Source of the DNA: Streptomyces sp. D2-8
GTDB lineage: Bacteria > Actinomycetota > Actinomycetes > Streptomycetales > Streptomycetaceae
Assembly: GCF_023184515.1 (NCBI RefSeq)
Contig: NZ_JAAHBP010000002.1
Coordinates: 100,330-164,329 of the forward strand
Direction: 5' to 3'
Length of the DNA: 64,000 nucleotides
Position numbers and translations under genes: made by a program. This document shows positions 1 to 9,718 of the stretch, piece by piece. Under the pieces are notes generated by a model. The model was given only the letters and a program-made list of their open reading frames with translations. It searched no databases and was not told the origin of the DNA. Every line of letters begins with the position of its first letter. Position 1 is the stretch's first letter.

Positions 1-2584
1 ACTCGCCGGTGTCCTCCAGATACCGCTGCACCAGCGAGTCCGCGAGCGACTGCCCGACCTCCCAGCTCAGCCGGGACGGAATGGCCTTGGGGTCGACGGA
101 GTAGAAGTTCCGGCCCGTCGGCAGGACGTTGACGAGCCCGCGGGTCGGCGAACCGGAGGGACCGGCCGGGACGTAGCCGCCGTTCAGCGCCCGCAGGATG
201 TGCCCGATCTCGTCGGTGGTCTTCTCCAGCCGGGGCACGACCTCGGTGCAGGCGAACTCCAGCACGGCGACGGCGTCGGGCAGTTCGGTGCCGAGGACCT
301 CCCGGACCAGCGGCGCGCTCTCGGCGACCGCCCAGCCGCGCTCCTCCATGCCCTCCGCGATCCGTCGGCACAGCTGCTCCAGCAGGTCGATCGCGTCGGC
401 GGCGCTGCGCGACGGGCCGTCCACCAGGTCCGTCAGCTCCACCGGCACCTTCACCGGAGCGCCCGGCTCGGCCAGCAGCTCCTTCTCCACCAGCCCGAAG
501 TGCAGCGCCAGCGACGCCCGCAGCCCCGGCAGCGCGTTGGCCTGCCCGCCCCACACCTGCGAGGCGCGCAGCACGGCCAGCACGAGGTTGACGCGCGGTT
601 CGGCGACCGGCCCGCCGCCCAGGATGTGCAGCCCGTCGCGGATCTGCACGTCCTTGATCTCGCACAGATAGCCGTCGATGTGCATGACGAACTCGTCGAA
701 CGCCTCGTCGTCCGGCTGCTCGTCGACATGCAGGTCGTGGTGGAGTTCGGCCGCCTTGACCAGCGTCCAGATCTGGGCGCGCACGGTCGGGGCCTTCGCC
801 GGGTCCAGGTCGGAGACCAGCGCGTACTCGTCGAGCAGCTGCTCCAGCTTGGCCAGGTCGCCGTAGGTGTCGGCGCGGGCCATCGGCGGCACGAGGTGGT
901 CGACGACCGTGGCGTGCCCGCGCCGCTTGGCCTGGGTGCCCTCACCCGGGTCGTTGACGATGAACGGGTAGATCAGCGGCAGGTCCCCGAGGACCGCGTC
1001 CGGGGCGCACCCCCCGCTGAGCCCGAGGCCCTTGCCCGGCAGCCACTCCATGGTGCCGTGCTTGCCCATGTGGACGATGGCGTCGGCGCCGAAACTGTTC
1101 TCCAGCCAGCGGTAGGCCGCCATGTAGTGGTGGGACGGCGGCATGTCCGGGTCGTGGTAGATCGCGATCGGGTTCTCGCCGAAGCCGCGGGGCGGCTGGA
1201 TCATCACGACGACGTTCCCGAACTGCAGGGACGCCAGCACGATGTCGTCGCCGTCGGTGTAGAGGTTCCCCGGCGGCTCGCCCCACGCCTCGGTCATGGC
1301 GTCCTTGAGCTCCGGGTCGAGCTTCTCGAACCACGCCCGGTAGTCCGCCAGCGGCACCCGCGCGGGCGCGGCGGCCAGCTGCTCCTCCGTCAGCCACTCC
1401 ACGTCGTGCCCGCCGGCGTTGATGAGCCGGTGGATCAGCTCGTCACCCTCGTCCGGATGCCCCTCGACCACGTACCCGGCGTCCCGCAGCGCGTCCAGCA
1501 CCCGCACCGCCGAGGCCGGGGTGTCGAGCCCGACCGCGTTGCCGACCCGCGAGTGCTTGGTCGGGTACGCGGTGAAGACCAGCGCGAGCTTCTTGTCCGC
1601 GTTGTCCTTGTGCTTCAGCCGCGCGTGCCGTACGGCGATGCCGGCGACGCGCGAGGCACGCTCCGGGTCGGCGACGTAGACGGGCACGTCGTCCGGGCCC
1701 TGCTCCTTGAAGGAGAACGGCACGGTGATCAGCCGCCCGTCGAACTCCGGGATCGCCACCTGCATCGCGGCGTCCATGGGGGAGAGGGCGGCGTCCGAAT
1801 CCGCCCAGGCCTGCCGCGAGGACGTCAGGCACAGGCCCTGCAGCACCGGGATGTCCAGCTCGGCGAGGGCGCCGATGTCCCAGGCCTCCTCGTCACCGCC
1901 GGCCGAGGCCTGCGAGGCGTGGGTGCCGCCGGCGGCGAGGACGGTGGCGACCAGGGTGTCCGCCTGCCCGAGGATCTCGTACAGCCCCGCGTCCGCCCCG
2001 CGCAGCGAACCGCAGTACACGGGCAGCGCGTTGGCGCCCCGCGCCTCGATCGCGTCGCACAGGGTGTCCACGAAAGCGGTGTTGCCGCTCAGCTCGTGGG
2101 CCCGGTAGAAGAGCACGCCGACGGTCGGACGGCCCTGAACGAGGGCGCGCTCGCCGTGGACGCCGTACTCCGGCATCTTCCGCGGCTCGACGAACCCCTC
2201 GCCCGTCAGCAGCACGGTGTCGGAGAGGAACCGGGCGAGTTCGGTGAGGTTCTCCGGCCCGCCCTCCACGAGGTATTTCAGCGCCTCGGCCACGACACCG
2301 GCCGGGACGGACGACTCGGCCATCAACTCCGCGTCCGGCACGGCCTCGCCGCCGAGCAGCACGGTGGGGATGCCGGAGGCCTTCAGCGCGGCGAGACCGT
2401 CCTCCCAGGCCCGCTTGCCGCCGAGCAGCCGGACGACGGCGATGCCCGCCCCGTCCAGCAGGGCCGGAAGCTCCTCCCGGACGTCCACGCGGGTCGGGTT
2501 GCCGATCCGGTAGTCGGCACCGGAGGCGGCCCGGGCCGCCAGCAGGTCCGTGTCGGCGGTCGACAACAACAACACTGTGCTCAT
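1..2584 (-). CDS. cobN: Cobaltochelatase subunit CobN (partial, C-terminus off the left edge)
   Basis: Large subunit of the ATP-dependent cobaltochelatase, which inserts Co2+ into hydrogenobyrinic acid a,c-diamide in aerobic cobalamin synthesis. About 861 residues are present; the family is usually near 1200, so the missing end lies beyond base 1. The reading begins [15 protein letters not shown] and carries CobN/BchH-type blocks such as [14 protein letters not shown] and, near residue 500, [14 protein letters not shown]. Its ATG shares the ATGA overlap with the cobQ stop, so the two are translationally coupled and under the same riboswitch. No frameshift is seen. Magnesium chelatase H is a relative, but the cobQ/cobD context makes CobN the clear choice. 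Confidence 0.95.
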   Translation of the reverse strand, partial: MSTVLLLSTADTDLLAARAASGADYRIGNPTRVDVREELPALLDGAGIAVVRLLGGKRAWEDGLAALKASGIPTVLLGGEAVPDAELMAESSVPAGVVAEALKYLVEGGPENLTELARFLSDTVLLTGEGFVEPRKMPEYGVHGERALVQGRPTVGVLFYRAHELSGNTAFVDTLCDAIEARGANALPVYCGSLRGADAGLYEILGQADTLVATVLAAGGTHASQASAGGDEEAWDIGALAELDIPVLQGLCLTSSRQAWADSDAALSPMDAAMQVAIPEFDGRLITVPFSFKEQGPDDVPVYVADPERASRVAGIAVRHARLKHKDNADKKLALVFTAYPTKHSRVGNAVGLDTPASAVRVLDALRDAGYVVEGHPDEGDELIHRLINAGGHDVEWLTEEQLAAAPARVPLADYRAWFEKLDPELKDAMTEAWGEPPGNLYTDGDDIVLASLQFGNVVVMIQPPRGFGENPIAIYHDPDMPPSHHYMAAYRWLENSFGADAIVHMGKHGTMEWLPGKGLGLSGGCAPDAVLGDLPLIYPFIVNDPGEGTQAKRRGHATVVDHLVPPMARADTYGDLAKLEQLLDEYALVSDLDPAKAPTVRAQIWTLVKAAELHHDLHVDEQPDDEAFDEFVMHIDGYLCEIKDVQIRDGLHILGGGPVAEPRVNLVLAVLRASQVWGGQANALPGLRASLALHFGLVEKELLAEPGAPVKVPVELTDLVDGPSRSAADAIDLLEQLCRRIAEGMEERGWAVAESAPLVREVLGTELPDAVAVLEFACTEVVPRLEKTTDEIGHILRALNGGYVPAGPSGSPTRGLVNVLPTGRNFYSVDPKAIPSRLSWEVGQSLADSLVQRYLEDTGE

Positions 2585-4089
2585 GCGGGCGCTCCCGGTG
2601 GAATGAAGGGCAGTCCTTGCGGCGCGCCGGACTCGATGAGCCGCCACAGCGCGTCCGTGTCCGCGTGCTGTTCGATCAGGTCGCCGAGCCGGTCGAGCTG
2701 CTCCTCGCGCAGCGCGGCGAACGAGGTGTCCGGCGCGGGCACGAAGCGGCGGCCCGCGGCGGCCGCCACCTCGCGCAGAAAGGCCCGCCGGAAGCCGTCC
2801 GACTCCAGTGAGCCGTGCCAGTGCGTGCCCCAGGTCTGGCCGACCCGGCAGCCGTCCAGGAAGGGTGCTCCGCCGACGACGTCGGCGACCCCGTGGTGGA
2901 TCTCGTAGCCCTCGACGCGTTCCCCGAGGGCCTCGCCCACCGGCCGCGTGAGGGTCTTCTCGCGGGCGAACCGCACCCGCACGGGCAGGACCCCGAGCCC
3001 GTCGACATGGCCCCTGCGGCTCTCGACGTCGTCCTCGATGTGCTCGCCGAGGATCTGGAAGCCGCCGCAGATGCCGAGGACGGGCCGCTGCTCGGCGGCC
3101 CTGCGGACCAGGGCGTCGGCGAGCCCCCGCTCGCGCAGCCACTCCAGCGCACGGACCGTCCCCCGGGTGCCGGGCACGATGACGAGGTCGGCGTCGGACA
3201 GCTCCTCCGGCCGGTCCACGAACCGCACCACGACCCCCGGCTCGGCGGCCAGGGCGTCCACGTCGGTGAAGTTGGACATCAGCGGCACGGCACAGACGGC
3301 GACGCGCAGCACGTCCTCGCCGACGGGCGGGGCCACGACCGACTCGCGCACCGCCCCCCGCAGGGAGACCCGCAGTCCGTCCTCCTCGTCGATCCCGAGC
3401 CCGTGCCGGAAGGGCAGCACGCCGTACGTCCGCCGCCCGGTGAGACCGAGCAGCATGTCGAGGCCCGGCTCCAGCAGGGAGACGTCCCCGCGGAACTTGT
3501 TGACGAGGAACCCGGCGACGCAACGCTGGTCCTCGGGCGACAGCAGCGCCACCGTCCCGAAGAACGAGGCGAACACACCGCCCCGGTCGATGTCGCCGAC
3601 GACGAGCACGGGCAGCCCGGCGTTACGGGCGATCCCCATGTTCACGATGTCCGTCCGCCGCAGATTGATCTCGGCGGGAGAACCGGCCCCCTCACAGATC
3701 ACCGCGTCATACGTGCCCCGCAACTGCTCAAGGCAGTCCAGCACCGTCCCGAGCAGCTGCCGCTGCCGGCCGCCGTGGTACCCGCGGGCACTCAGCTCCC
3801 CGACCGGTTTGCCCAGCAGCACGACCTGACTGCTCTGCTCGCCCCCGGGCTTGAGCAGCACGGGATTCATCAGCGCGGTCGGCTCGACCCGGCAGGCCTG
3901 TGCCTGCATGGCCTGCGCCCGCCCGATCTCGGCCCCCTCCTTCGTCACGAAGGAGTTCAGGGACATGTTCTGCGCCTTGAAGGGCGCGACCTTGACGCCC
4001 TGCCGCACCAGCCACCGGCAGATCCCGGCGGTCACGACGCTCTTGCCGGCGTCGGAGGTGGTGCCGGCGACGAGAAGCCCACCGCTCAT
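2581..4089 (-). CDS. cobQ: Cobyric acid synthase
   Basis: Glutamine-dependent amidation of adenosylcobyrinic acid a,c-diamide at four side chains to give cobyric acid. The 502-residue protein has the family's usual length. An N-terminal dethiobiotin-synthetase-like ATPase domain has a P-loop variant TTSDAGKS at 10-17. The C-terminal glutaminase domain has the nucleophile at Cys341 (LGICGGFQ) and the His pair in EIHHG near 398-399. It lies one base after the cobD stop and overlaps cobN by four bases, forming a tight operon cobD-cobQ-cobN. The CbiP name would apply to the anaerobic route; cobN points to the aerobic one. Confidence 0.96.
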   Translation of the reverse strand: MSGGLLVAGTTSDAGKSVVTAGICRWLVRQGVKVAPFKAQNMSLNSFVTKEGAEIGRAQAMQAQACRVEPTALMNPVLLKPGGEQSSQVVLLGKPVGELSARGYHGGRQRQLLGTVLDCLEQLRGTYDAVICEGAGSPAEINLRRTDIVNMGIARNAGLPVLVVGDIDRGGVFASFFGTVALLSPEDQRCVAGFLVNKFRGDVSLLEPGLDMLLGLTGRRTYGVLPFRHGLGIDEEDGLRVSLRGAVRESVVAPPVGEDVLRVAVCAVPLMSNFTDVDALAAEPGVVVRFVDRPEELSDADLVIVPGTRGTVRALEWLRERGLADALVRRAAEQRPVLGICGGFQILGEHIEDDVESRRGHVDGLGVLPVRVRFAREKTLTRPVGEALGERVEGYEIHHGVADVVGGAPFLDGCRVGQTWGTHWHGSLESDGFRRAFLREVAAAAGRRFVPAPDTSFAALREEQLDRLGDLIEQHADTDALWRLIESGAPQGLPFIPPGAPA

Positions 4090-4090
4090 G

Positions 4091-5026
4091 TCATTTCCCC
4101 CTCTTCAGCAACCGCGCACCGGCGCACACCCCGAGCGCGAGCCAGGTCACGCGCTTCGACAGCCGCACGGCCCGTTCGACGTCGTGCGTGCCGACGGCCC
4201 GCCCCTGCGTGTTCAGCACGGGCCGGTGCTCCACCCGCCCGCCGTACGAGAGCGTTCCGCCGAGCCGCACCCCGAGCGCCCCCGCGAACGAGGCCTCCAC
4301 GGGACCGGCGTTGGGACTCGGATGCTTCGCCGCATCGGCCCGCCAGGCCCGCACGGCCCCCCGCGGATCCGGCCCTGCCAGCGCGGCGAGCACGGCGGTC
4401 AGCCGCGCGCCGGGCCACCCCGCGACATCGTCCAGCCGTGCGGAGGCCCACCCGTACCGGCGGTAGTGGGCCGACTTGTGCCCGACCATGGCGTCCAGGG
4501 TGTTGACGGCCCGGAACCCGAGCAGCCCCGGCACCCCGCCGACGGCCCCCCACACCAGCGCCCCCACCACCGCGTCGGAGGTGTTCTCGGCGACGGACTC
4601 GACCACGGCCCGGGCCATACCGTCGGCGTCGAGGGCCTGCGGGTCCCGGCCGCAGAGATGCGGCAGCCGGGCCCGGGCCGCCTCAAGGTCCCCGGCCTCC
4701 AGGGCACGCCCGACGGCCTGCGCCTCCCGGGCGAGCGACGTCCCCCCGACGACGGCCCAGGTGGCGGCACCGGTCAGAGCGACGGAGGCGACGGCGGACG
4801 TCCGCACGGCACGCGCGGCGGCGGAACCGAGGGCGACGGCCCCTGATGTACACACGACGGTGTGCAGCGCGCCCCACCCACGGTGGTCCCGCCACAACAC
4901 CCGTTCCACGGCACCCGCGGCCCGCCCGAACGCGGCGACCGGATGCCCCCGGCGAGGATCACCGAGCAGCAGGTCACCGATCAGACCGGCGGCGGCGCCG
5001 TACGCGAAGACGCGACCGGCACCCAT
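4091..5026 (-). CDS. cobD: Adenosylcobinamide-phosphate synthase (CobD/CbiB)
   Basis: Membrane protein that attaches aminopropanol or its phosphate to cobyric acid, giving adenosylcobinamide (phosphate). It has 311 residues, typical of CbiB. It starts [22 protein letters not shown] and has the family blocks [13 protein letters not shown] and [14 protein letters not shown], with several hydrophobic stretches. It is the first gene of the cob operon, about 110 bases after the B12 box of the riboswitch, so its translation or transcription is probably shut off by adenosylcobalamin. No strong Shine-Dalgarno sequence precedes the ATG, and the upstream stretch is C-rich on the coding strand. The symbol is ambiguous because cobD means a decarboxylase in some enteric bacteria. 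Confidence 0.93.
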   Translation of the reverse strand: MGAGRVFAYGAAAGLIGDLLLGDPRRGHPVAAFGRAAGAVERVLWRDHRGWGALHTVVCTSGAVALGSAAARAVRTSAVASVALTGAATWAVVGGTSLAREAQAVGRALEAGDLEAARARLPHLCGRDPQALDADGMARAVVESVAENTSDAVVGALVWGAVGGVPGLLGFRAVNTLDAMVGHKSAHYRRYGWASARLDDVAGWPGARLTAVLAALAGPDPRGAVRAWRADAAKHPSPNAGPVEASFAGALGVRLGGTLSYGGRVEHRPVLNTQGRAVGTHDVERAVRLSKRVTWLALGVCAGARLLKRGK

Positions 5027-5129
5027 GGGCTCAGCCGGCCGGGAGGGCAGGCAGGGGTGGGGTGTTGAACCTCGATCGGCAGCCGCGCATGGCGATATAT
5101 GTCCTCACTCAGGGTGTCCACGCCCTGGT

Positions 5130-5275
5130 TCGACGAGACCGGCGGTGAGAGTTCCTGGCTCCCGGGGATTGCTACCCCGGTGACAGTGGCGGGACCGCGC
5201 CGGACTCGCACCGGCTTCCTCTCCTGCCGCCGTATTGGCCCCGGCAGTCCACCACGGCCGGGAACCGCCGTCAAC
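5130..5275 (-). promoter_or_regulatory. Cobalamin (B12) riboswitch
   Basis: Read on the minus strand, the region has the conserved core in order: GGAAGCCGGTGCGAGTCC, then GGTCCCGCCACTGT, then a hairpin around CCGGGG/CCCCGG, then the B12 box AGCCAGGAACTCTCACCGCC at about 5139-5160. These are the class hallmarks of Rfam cobalamin riboswitches. It sits directly before cobD-cobQ-cobN. The exact 5' limit is estimated. The expression platform lies between 5027 and 5130, and I cannot decide whether it acts on transcription or translation. Confidence 0.95.
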
Positions 5276-5340
5276 TTGCCGTTGACCTGCGAGGGGAGAG
5301 TGTGGAGAACCCCACATCACCCCCGAGGTACACACGACGA

Positions 5341-5376
5341 CCGGGCGGCACAGGACCGAAGTCCCGTGCCGCCCGG
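5341..5376 (-). terminator. Stem-loop terminator after the phosphate-transporter unit
   Basis: CCGGGCGGCAC (5341-5351) pairs with GTGCCGCCCGG (5366-5376), with an inner GGAC-cgaa-GTCC stem. The hairpin lies 25 bases beyond the stop of the small membrane gene at 5401 and before the cob promoter region. It would separate the two minus-strand units. There is no U-run, as is common in Streptomyces. Confidence 0.75.
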
Positions 5377-5400
5377 CGGACACGACGTGCAGTCAGGCCC

Positions 5401-5622
5401 TCAGGCCACGATCAGATAGATCCCGTACCCCACAGCAGCCGCACACGCCGCGAAACACGCGTACGCTCCCGTGACCGCGAGCCCCGCGGACCCGCCCTCC
5501 GCCACCGCCCGCTCGCGGCGCGACAGGCCGGTGATGCCGAGGGTGAACAGGCCGACGAGGGCCACGGTGACCACGAGACTGACGCCGAAGACGGAGCCGA
5601 GGGCCGCCCAGTCGATCTTCAT
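5401..5622 (-). CDS. Small two-helix membrane protein downstream of PiT transporter
   Basis: A 73-residue protein beginning MKIDWAALGSVFGVSLVVTVAL. It has two predicted membrane spans (about 9-32 and 48-72) joined by a charged loop containing SRRERAVAEGG. It lies 33 bases behind the phosphate transporter on the same strand and is followed by a strong hairpin, so the two are probably co-transcribed. Small proteins of this kind are conserved next to pit genes in Streptomyces as I remember it. An accessory role in phosphate transport is plausible, but that is inference; no catalytic motif is visible. Confidence 0.8.
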   Translation of the reverse strand: MKIDWAALGSVFGVSLVVTVALVGLFTLGITGLSRRERAVAEGGSAGLAVTGAYACFAACAAAVGYGIYLIVA

Positions 5623-5655
5623 ATCGGAGACTCTTCCTTGTAACCGGTGGGCGGG

Positions 5656-6909
5656 TCAGACCGTGGTGGTCGTGGTCGGTGTGCGTTCGGCGGTGGCCTG
5701 CGACGGGAACGCCGAGACCGGACCCTCCGACGCCGTGGCCGTACCACCCGCCGGGGGCGGCGTCACCGCGGCCATCGCCGTGGTCACCACACCGGCGGGC
5801 TCCGCCTCGTCGGTGTCGTTGACGTTGGTGTGGTCGACGACCTCACGCCGGGACAGCTTCCAGATCACCGCGCTGGAGGCGACGAGGAAGACGGCCACCA
5901 CCGCGGTGCCCCAGTCGCCGAAGCCGGTGACGTACTCGGCGAGCGCGCCCACCAGCGCGGCCGCCGGCAGCGTCAGACCCCAGGCGACGAACATCCGCGT
6001 CGCGGTCGACCAGCGGACGACACCGCCCTTGCGGCCGAGCCCCGCGCCCATCACCGCGCCGGACACGGAGTGGGTGGTGGACAGGGAGAAACCGATGTGG
6101 GAGGAGGCCAGGATGACCGTGGCCGCGCTGGTCTGGGCGGCGAAGCCCTGCTGCGGCTGGAGGTCGGTCAGGCCCTTGCCCATGGTGCGGATGATGCGCC
6201 AGCCACCCAGGTACGTGCCGAGCGCGATGGCGAGACCCGCCGAGAGGATGACCCACATGGGCGGGTCGGAGTCGGGGGCGACGGCGCCGCCGGCGACCAG
6301 GGCGAGGGTGATGACACCCATCGTCTTCTGCGCGTCGTTGGTGCCGTGCGCCAGGGAGACCAGGCCCGCGGAGGCGATCTGGCCGGCCCGGTAGCCCTTC
6401 TTGGACGCCTCGCCGTCGGCCTTCCTGCCGAGGGAGTACGTCAGCCGCGTGGCGAGCAGCGCCGCGATGCCCGCGACCAGCGGGGCGGCGATCGCCGGGA
6501 TCAGCACCTTGGTGACCAGCACGTCACCGTGCACCGCGCCGACGCCCGCCGAGGCGATCGCGGCACCGATGAGACCGCCCATGAGGGCGTGGGAGGAGCT
6601 GGACGGCAGGCCGACCAGCCAGGTCAGCAGGTTCCAGAGGATCGCGCCGACCAAGGCGGCGAAGATGACCTCGGGACGGATGCCGGCCTCGTCGACGAGG
6701 CCTTTGGAGATCGTGTTGGCGACTTCGACGGACAGGAAGGCGCCGACCAGGTTGAGGACAGCGGACATGGCCACCGCAGCCTTGGGCTTCATGGCGCCCG
6801 TGGAAATGGTCGTGGCCATCGCGTTCGCGGTGTCGTGGAAACCGTTCGTGAAATCGAACGCGAGAGCGGTTACCACCACAATCGCGAGGATCAGCGAGAA
6901 GCTTTCCAT
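5656..6909 (-). CDS. Inorganic phosphate transporter, PiT family
   Basis: Low-affinity metal-phosphate/H+ symporter of the PiT family in the cell membrane, 417 residues. The N-terminal PiT signature contains FDFTNGFHDTANAMATTIS (about 19-37); the family's internal duplication shows again as VSLAHGTNDAQKTMGV. About ten hydrophobic segments and a long polar C-terminal tail (AGGTATASEGP...) are present. It resembles the S. coelicolor PitH proteins. Two 11-base repeats of PHO-box type lie about 48-69 bases upstream, which suggests PhoP control. The gene starts the unit ending at the 5341-5376 hairpin. Confidence 0.93.
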   Translation of the reverse strand: MESFSLILAIVVVTALAFDFTNGFHDTANAMATTISTGAMKPKAAVAMSAVLNLVGAFLSVEVANTISKGLVDEAGIRPEVIFAALVGAILWNLLTWLVGLPSSSSHALMGGLIGAAIASAGVGAVHGDVLVTKVLIPAIAAPLVAGIAALLATRLTYSLGRKADGEASKKGYRAGQIASAGLVSLAHGTNDAQKTMGVITLALVAGGAVAPDSDPPMWVILSAGLAIALGTYLGGWRIIRTMGKGLTDLQPQQGFAAQTSAATVILASSHIGFSLSTTHSVSGAVMGAGLGRKGGVVRWSTATRMFVAWGLTLPAAALVGALAEYVTGFGDWGTAVVAVFLVASSAVIWKLSRREVVDHTNVNDTDEAEPAGVVTTAMAAVTPPPAGGTATASEGPVSAFPSQATAERTPTTTTTV

Positions 6910-6956
6910 TTACCCAGGCAATCGTTCGAGGTCATTGGCCAGACGAACGTAGGCAA

Positions 6957-6978
6957 TCTGAGTGAACGGAAGATGAAC
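6957..6978 (-). promoter_or_regulatory. PHO-box-like tandem repeat (putative PhoP site)
   Basis: On the minus strand GTTCATCTTCC is followed directly by GTTCACTCAGA. The two GTTCA cores are exactly 11 bases apart, the spacing of Streptomyces PHO-box direct repeat units. The site is upstream of the PiT transporter start at 6909, where a phosphate regulator is expected. The distal halves of the repeats are weak matches to the consensus, so affinity may be modest. Confidence 0.55.
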
Positions 6979-7112
6979 TGGGAGGGGCGTAGGGGTGACT
7001 GCAACGGGGGGCCGCCGTTCCGCCCCGGAACGGCGGCCCGGAGCCCCGGCGACCAGGCGCCTCGCGCGAACCGGTTCAGTCGATCGAGGGACCCGTTGAA
7101 GAGATTCTGGTC

Positions 7113-7244
7113 ACCCGGCAGGGTCCCGCCGCCGTTGCGTACGAAGTGCGCCGCCTGCGTCCGGCCCGAGGACCGGTTCGGCAGCGCGAAGTGGTAGGCG
7201 CCGCGCACCAGGCCCGCCGTACTGGCGGCGTCCGCGGCGGCACT
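7113..7244 (-). pseudogene. Remnant of a GH25 lysozyme (muramidase) gene
   Basis: One minus-strand frame encodes a stretch with AGLVRGAYHFALPNRSSG followed by a short QAAHFV-NGGG block. This closely resembles the segment of secreted Streptomyces GH25 muramidases that contains RGAYHFALPDRSSG. Only about 45 residues match. There is no signal peptide or catalytic DxE region, and the downstream residues (TLPGDQNLF) look shuffled. It is an isolated decayed fragment between pit and the aldolase gene. The rest of 6910-7444 holds only the PHO-box repeat and a possible promoter. Confidence 0.6.
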
Positions 7245-7368
7245 CGCCCTGGGCGGGACCCGTACTCGCCGAGGTGTAAATCCTCCAGTGCGTACTGGTA
7301 GATCGTTGAATGCCCGAAGATCTCCGGCCAAGAGGGGGCCGTCGCACCTTTTGCGCCGAAAGGCGCCC

Positions 7369-7397
7369 TTACGGGCCGTCGGCTTCCGGCCTAAAGT
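7369..7397 (+). promoter_or_regulatory. Possible promoter of the class II aldolase gene
   Basis: TTACGG (7369-7374), a 17-base spacer and TAAAGT (7392-7397) lie 48 bases before the ATG at 7445. The hexamers are only partial matches. A small hairpin with a GAAA loop (GCGCC-gaaa-GGCGC) lies just upstream at 7353-7366. Confidence 0.3.
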
Positions 7398-7444
7398 GCC
7401 CCCGCGTGGCGGCGCGTTGAGCCCCTCCCTGGCAGGATCGCGGC

Positions 7445-8176
7445 ATGGCTGAGCAGCGAGGCGACGAGCGGGGCACGGGGGACGCGCGGGAGGGCGAACC
7501 GGGTGCGGGGGAGCCGCGGCGCAGGAGCGCCCGCCCCGAGGAGGCGCGCGCCTGGGAGGACCTCGTCGCCACGGCCCGCCGGACGGTCGAGGACGGACTC
7601 GTCGTCGGCACGTCCGGCAACGTCTCGGTGCGCGTCGGGGAGACCGTCCTGGTCACACCGTCGGGCGTCCCCTACGACCGGCTCGCGCCGGACGACGTGA
7701 CCGGCGTCGGCCTCGACGGCCGGCAGGTCCTCGGCACCCTCGTCCCGACCAGCGAGCTGCCCATGCACCTCGCGGTCTACCGCACGACCGGCGCCCTGGC
7801 CGTCGTCCACACCCACGCCGTGCACGCCACGGCCGTCTCGACGCTCGTGAGCGAACTCCCGCTGGTCCACTACATGGCCGCCGCGCTCGGCGGCCCCGTC
7901 CGGGTCGCCCCGTATGCCACGTACGGCACCGACGAGTTGGCCGAGAACATGCTCCGCGCCCTCGCCGGCCGCGCCGGCTGCCTCCTCCAGAACCACGGCA
8001 CCCTCACCTACGGCACCACCCTCGCCCAGGCCTACGACCGCACCGCCCAGCTGGAGTGGATGTGCCGCCTGTGGCTGACCGCCGCCTCGGTGCCCGGCCT
8101 GACCCCGAGCCTGCTGTCCCGGGAGCAGCTGACCGAGGTGGAGGAGCGCCTGCGCGGCTACGGCCAGCGGGGCTGA
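7445..8176 (+). CDS. Class II aldolase/adducin family protein (fuculose-phosphate aldolase-like)
   Basis: Zn-dependent class II aldolase fold of the FucA/AraD type, 243 residues. Visible blocks are GTSGNVSVRVG (about 58-68), the phosphate-binding TPSG, SELPMHLAVYR with the catalytic Glu, the Zn ligand pair HTHAVHATA, and a C-terminal Zn-ligand His in LLQNHGTLTYG. The first 30 residues are a charged, low-complexity extension (MAEQRGDERGTGD...). The usual reaction is cleavage of L-fuculose or ribulose phosphate to dihydroxyacetone phosphate and an aldehyde. There are no sugar genes nearby, so the substrate is open; an epimerase or decarboxylase of the same fold is possible. Confidence 0.88.
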   Translation: MAEQRGDERGTGDAREGEPGAGEPRRRSARPEEARAWEDLVATARRTVEDGLVVGTSGNVSVRVGETVLVTPSGVPYDRLAPDDVTGVGLDGRQVLGTLVPTSELPMHLAVYRTTGALAVVHTHAVHATAVSTLVSELPLVHYMAAALGGPVRVAPYATYGTDELAENMLRALAGRAGCLLQNHGTLTYGTTLAQAYDRTAQLEWMCRLWLTAASVPGLTPSLLSREQLTEVEERLRGYGQRG

Positions 8177-8258
8177 GCCGGCCCCGCGGCCGCCGCGGAC
8201 GTCACCCCGCCGCTCCCTTCCACTGGTCGCCCGCGGAATCCGCCAGGACACTGGAACG

Positions 8259-9386
8259 GTGCGCACTGTCAAAGCGACGGCCGCTGCCGTCACCGCCGTG
8301 ATCGGGGCCGGTGCCGCCGCGGTGGCCGCCGGCCGGCTCGCCAGCGACGCCGCGCTCAAGGCGCCCCCCGGCAGGCCCCTGCCCACCGAACCCCGGCTCA
8401 CCGTGCACGGCACCGCCGGCGGGCAGGTCAGCCTCACCCGGGACCTCGCCGCCCTGCGCCCCGGCCGCTACGGCCTCTCCGGCAACGGCTCCCACGCGGT
8501 CGTCGGGCCCGTCCTGACCGGCGCCACACACCCCGCCGACACCGTCGTGCGCCGCCTGGAGAGCATCACGCACGGCACGCTGAAGTCCGGTGACAAGGTC
8601 TGGCTCACGCCGAACGTGTACGTCGGCAACCCCGGCGCCGCCCTCGGACTCGAACACGCCGACGTCGACGTCCCCGGCGAACTCGGCTCCCTGCCCGCGT
8701 GGTTCGTGCCGGGCAGTCGGGACACCTGGGTGATCGCCGTGCACGGCCTGGGCGCCACTCGGGAACTCGCCATGAACATCATGCCGTTCCTGCACCGCAG
8801 CCACTTCCCGGTGCTCGCCCTCGCCTACCGCGGCGACCTGGGCGCACCCCGCCCGTCCGACGGCCTGAACCACCTGGGCGAGACCGAGTGGCGCGACCTC
8901 GACGCGGCCATCCGCTACGCCGTGCGCTACGGAGCCCGCCAAGTCGTCCTGCACGGCTGGTCCACCGGCGCCACCATGGCCCTGCGCGCCGCCGCCCGCT
9001 CGGGGCTGCGCGACCGCGTCTCCGGGATCGTCCTGGACTCCCCGGTGCTCAGCTGGGAGACCACCCTGCGCGCCCTCGCCTCGGCCCGCCGCACCCCGGC
9101 CGCGCTGCTGCCCCTCGCGGTCCGCGCCGCCCAGGGCCGCACCGGCCTGACCGCGGACCGCCTCGCGGGCACGGCCCCGTCCGACGGGCCGCGCGTGCCG
9201 ACGCTCGTCTTCCACGGACCGGACGACGCCGTCGCCCCCTGGCAGCTCTCGCGCCGGCTCGCCGACGCCCGCCCCGACATGGTCGCCCTGCGCACCGTCG
9301 TCAACGCCCCCCACGGAGCCATGTGGAACGCCGACCCGAAGGCCTACGAGGAGGCACTGCGGCGCTTCCTGACGCCCCTTATGTGA
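8259..9386 (+). CDS. Alpha/beta hydrolase with N-terminal signal/anchor
   Basis: Serine hydrolase of 375 residues starting at GTG. The N-terminus (VRTVKATAAAVTAVIGAGAAA) is a signal peptide or membrane anchor. After a roughly 130-residue lead domain comes the fold: AVHGLG (oxyanion region), the nucleophile elbow GWSTG, VFHGPDDAVAP with the acid and NAPHGAMW with the His. This completes a Ser-Asp-His triad. The substrate is unknown; the family includes prolyl oligopeptidase-like and cutinase-like enzymes. It follows the aldolase by 82 bases and may share its transcript. Confidence 0.85.
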   Translation: MRTVKATAAAVTAVIGAGAAAVAAGRLASDAALKAPPGRPLPTEPRLTVHGTAGGQVSLTRDLAALRPGRYGLSGNGSHAVVGPVLTGATHPADTVVRRLESITHGTLKSGDKVWLTPNVYVGNPGAALGLEHADVDVPGELGSLPAWFVPGSRDTWVIAVHGLGATRELAMNIMPFLHRSHFPVLALAYRGDLGAPRPSDGLNHLGETEWRDLDAAIRYAVRYGARQVVLHGWSTGATMALRAAARSGLRDRVSGIVLDSPVLSWETTLRALASARRTPAALLPLAVRAAQGRTGLTADRLAGTAPSDGPRVPTLVFHGPDDAVAPWQLSRRLADARPDMVALRTVVNAPHGAMWNADPKAYEEALRRFLTPLM

Positions 9387-9718
9387 CCCCGTTCACACCC
9401 GCCCGCCGATGCGGCCTGCCGTGCCGGTCTTTCACACACCCCCCGTTCACGCCCCCTTCGCCCCGTCGCGACCACGTCCCGTCCCGCACTCCGACGACCG
9501 GTCGCACGGATTCCGTTTAGCGTCGTACCACTGGCCTGTTCTTGGCCCTGGACCACTCCCGGGAACCGGTGCGTTGGCCATCCCCGTCGCCCGCCGTGAC
9601 ATTCCGTTTGGGTTTTCGGACCGTCAACCGGAAGACTGCACCCGTGACGTCCCGTATCCCGCGCGACTCCAGGCTTCGACTCGTCCGCCCGCGACCCCTG
9701 GCCGCCGCCCCCCAAGCG
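9387..9718. other. Intergenic stretch, nothing firm
   Basis: This holds C-rich sequence with two isolated GTTCAC words (9391, 9443) not spaced like PHO boxes, and the word ATTCCGTTT twice (about 9509 and 9601). A promoter for the next gene is expected here, but I cannot place it. Confidence 0.4.

Noticed and set aside
200..2908. Very long plus-strand open frame of about 900 codons
   Set aside because: It is antisense to cobN and cobQ; the minus-strand proteins match known families and the plus-strand product is Arg/His/Val-rich without domains. Similar antisense frames over tyrS, actP, the FHA-ABC gene and others were rejected for the same reason.
9391..9453. GTTCAC words suggesting PHO boxes
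   Set aside because: The copies are 52 bases apart and not arranged as 11-base direct repeats.
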